A stretch of DNA of 6,678 bases from a bacterium (GTDB taxonomy: Bacteria; Chlamydiota; Chlamydiia; Chlamydiales; JAFEGQ01). The DNA is taken from the NCBI GenBank assembly GCA_021809305.1, contig JAKBAF010000073.1:1-6678 (forward strand). The letters run 5' to 3'. The notes beneath the pieces are model-generated. The model did not search any database. It saw nothing but the letters and a program-made list of their open reading frames with translations, and was not told where the DNA came from. This document shows, one piece after another, positions 5,706 through 6,678 of this stretch. Numbering within the stretch: position 1 is the stretch's first letter; each line of letters begins with the position of its first letter. The position numbers and the translations under genes were made by a program.

Positions 5706-6678
5706 ATGTCAGCACAGCCCACAACATGGCGGCGGAGTTCGGGATTTGTCTGGTCGATGCTTGGATCGGCCATCGGATTCGCCAATATCCTCAGTTTTAG
5801 CGCTCAGTGTTACAAGAATGGCGGCGGAGCCTTTCTAATCCCCTTTATCTGCGCCATCCTTCTTTTGGGCCTCCCAATGCTCCTTTTAGAAGGGGCGATC
5901 GGGCAGGTCATGAGGCTTCCCCTTGTCTCCGCCTTTGGGCAGGCAGCTGGAAGGGTTGGCAAGACCTTTGGATGGCTAGCCATCATTGCCGTCTCAACAA
6001 TTGGGATGTTCTACGTTGTCCTTACAGGCTACTCCATCGCCTACACCTACTTCTCAGGTGTTGGAGCGATACCCTCAGATACCGCAACCTTCTTCAAGCA
6101 GACTTTTCTGCGCGACACAGAGAGTCTCACCAAATTTGGCTCCCTCTCTTGGCCTGTGCTCCTCTCAACAGGTGGGGTCCTTCTCTTTGCCTGGGCCGTT
6201 TTGGCGCGGAATATTCGCTCTGGGATCGAGCGCATCTGCACCCTGGCTCTTCCCTTATTGACCCTCCTTATGGCCCTCTTCGCCCTCCTTGTCGCCTTCT
6301 TGCCAGGCGCACTTGATGGTTGGCGCCACTACCTCTCACCGGATTTCTCTAAACTCTCCGATCCCCACCTCTGGCGTGATGTCTTTGGCCACGTCTTCTT
6401 TAGCTTCTCACTTGGCATCGGGATTGTCACCGGCTATTCAAGACATACAGGGACGACGACCTCGATCCCAAGAGCGATGGCCTTTGTTGCCCTTGGCGAC
6501 CTCCTCGTCTCACTGATTGCTGGCTTTGCCATCTTTGGGGGCGTCGGTTTTTTAAGCCACACTATGGGTATCCCGTTTAATGAGATTGTCAAATCCGATT
6601 CGACCTTTGAGATGGGTTTTGTCATCTTTCCCAAGATCTTGCAGCAGCTCGGCCCCCCTCTCACCCTATATTGGGGCT
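5706..6678 (+). CDS. Sodium:neurotransmitter symporter (SNF/NSS) family transporter, N-terminal part
   Basis: Open from ATG 5706 to the window edge: 324 complete codons with no stop. The family normally runs to about 440-510 residues, so the C-terminal helices are missing from this window. Signatures in order: TM1 with SAIGFANILSF (21-31), including Asn27, which aligns with a sodium ligand of LeuT; the hallmark KNGGGAFLIPF (37-47); TM2 GLPMLLLEGAIGQ (55-67); TM3 around 88-116; TM4-TM5 around 150-200; the unwound TM6 motif FFSFSLGIGI (231-240); and TM7-8 onward with FEMGFVIFPKIL (301-312). It should import an amino acid or related solute using the sodium gradient; the substrate is not readable. 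TM1 has NILSFS where most members have NIWRFP or NFLRFP, so the conserved gate arginine (LeuT Arg30) is serine. Chlamydiae commonly encode such importers. It starts 61 bases after the inverted-repeat element. Confidence 0.93.
   Translation, partial: MSAQPTTWRRSSGFVWSMLGSAIGFANILSFSAQCYKNGGGAFLIPFICAILLLGLPMLLLEGAIGQVMRLPLVSAFGQAAGRVGKTFGWLAIIAVSTIGMFYVVLTGYSIAYTYFSGVGAIPSDTATFFKQTFLRDTESLTKFGSLSWPVLLSTGGVLLFAWAVLARNIRSGIERICTLALPLLTLLMALFALLVAFLPGALDGWRHYLSPDFSKLSDPHLWRDVFGHVFFSFSLGIGIVTGYSRHTGTTTSIPRAMAFVALGDLLVSLIAGFAIFGGVGFLSHTMGIPFNEIVKSDSTFEMGFVIFPKILQQLGPPLTLYWG

Noticed and set aside
5588..5800. 70-codon plus-strand frame starting in the right arm of the inverted repeat
   Set aside because: It begins in the repeat element and runs out of frame into the transporter gene. 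The arm comparison shows frame-breaking indels, so I do not call a gene.
5807..6316. 169-codon plus-strand frame
   Set aside because: It is an out-of-frame reading of the transporter gene, rich in Arg, Leu, Pro and Trp, with no recognisable domain.
1..6678. CRISPR arrays, tRNA or rRNA genes, phage or toxin-antitoxin modules
   Set aside because: No regularly spaced repeats, cloverleaf-like structures, rRNA motifs or characteristic genes were seen on either strand.

Overview
This window most likely comes from a member of the Chlamydiae, probably an environmental (Parachlamydia- or Simkania-like) lineage rather than the genus Chlamydia. The main evidence is a histone H1-like protein of the Hc1/HctA type. 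Its N-terminal stretch (around GNKAAAQRVRT and LEKVAKVFRKES) closely resembles chlamydial Hc1. It lies directly upstream of a 23S rRNA uracil-5-methyltransferase gene of the RlmD/RumA type; from memory the same two genes are neighbours in Chlamydia trachomatis (CT742/CT743). By eye the base composition is near 50% GC, higher than in most described chlamydiae. This is an inference without a database search.

Layout: (1) 1-1320, minus strand: the rRNA methyltransferase, complete at its N-terminus and cut by the window edge a few residues before its C-terminus. (2) 1389-1817, minus: hctA, followed after 68 bases by the methyltransferase. (3) 1818-1990: divergent control region with a 15-base palindrome. 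(4) 1991-2506, plus: a small exported TPR-like protein of unknown function. (5) 2519-4152, minus: two tandem exported HAD-fold proteins resembling the DUF2608 family. The upstream copy has all HAD motifs, while the downstream copy has lost every acidic catalytic residue. (6) 4153-4342: divergent promoter region. (7) 4343-5305, plus: a membrane-anchored alpha/beta hydrolase (lipase-like). (8) 5306-5705: a 400-base gap containing a 164-base AT-rich element made of two arms of about 70 bases in inverted orientation, most like a MITE. (9) 5706-6678, plus: the first 324 residues of a sodium:neurotransmitter-symporter family transporter, cut by the window edge.

How the genes relate: hctA and the methyltransferase probably share a transcript, and a strong hairpin covers the methyltransferase start codon, so its translation may be controlled separately. 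The two HAD proteins form a two-gene operon with 17 bases between them. The TPR gene and the HAD operon converge with only 12 bases between stop codons. The hydrolase and transporter each appear to be their own unit, separated by the inverted-repeat element. The features that most merit follow-up are that element, the active-to-degenerate HAD pair, and the start-codon hairpin.
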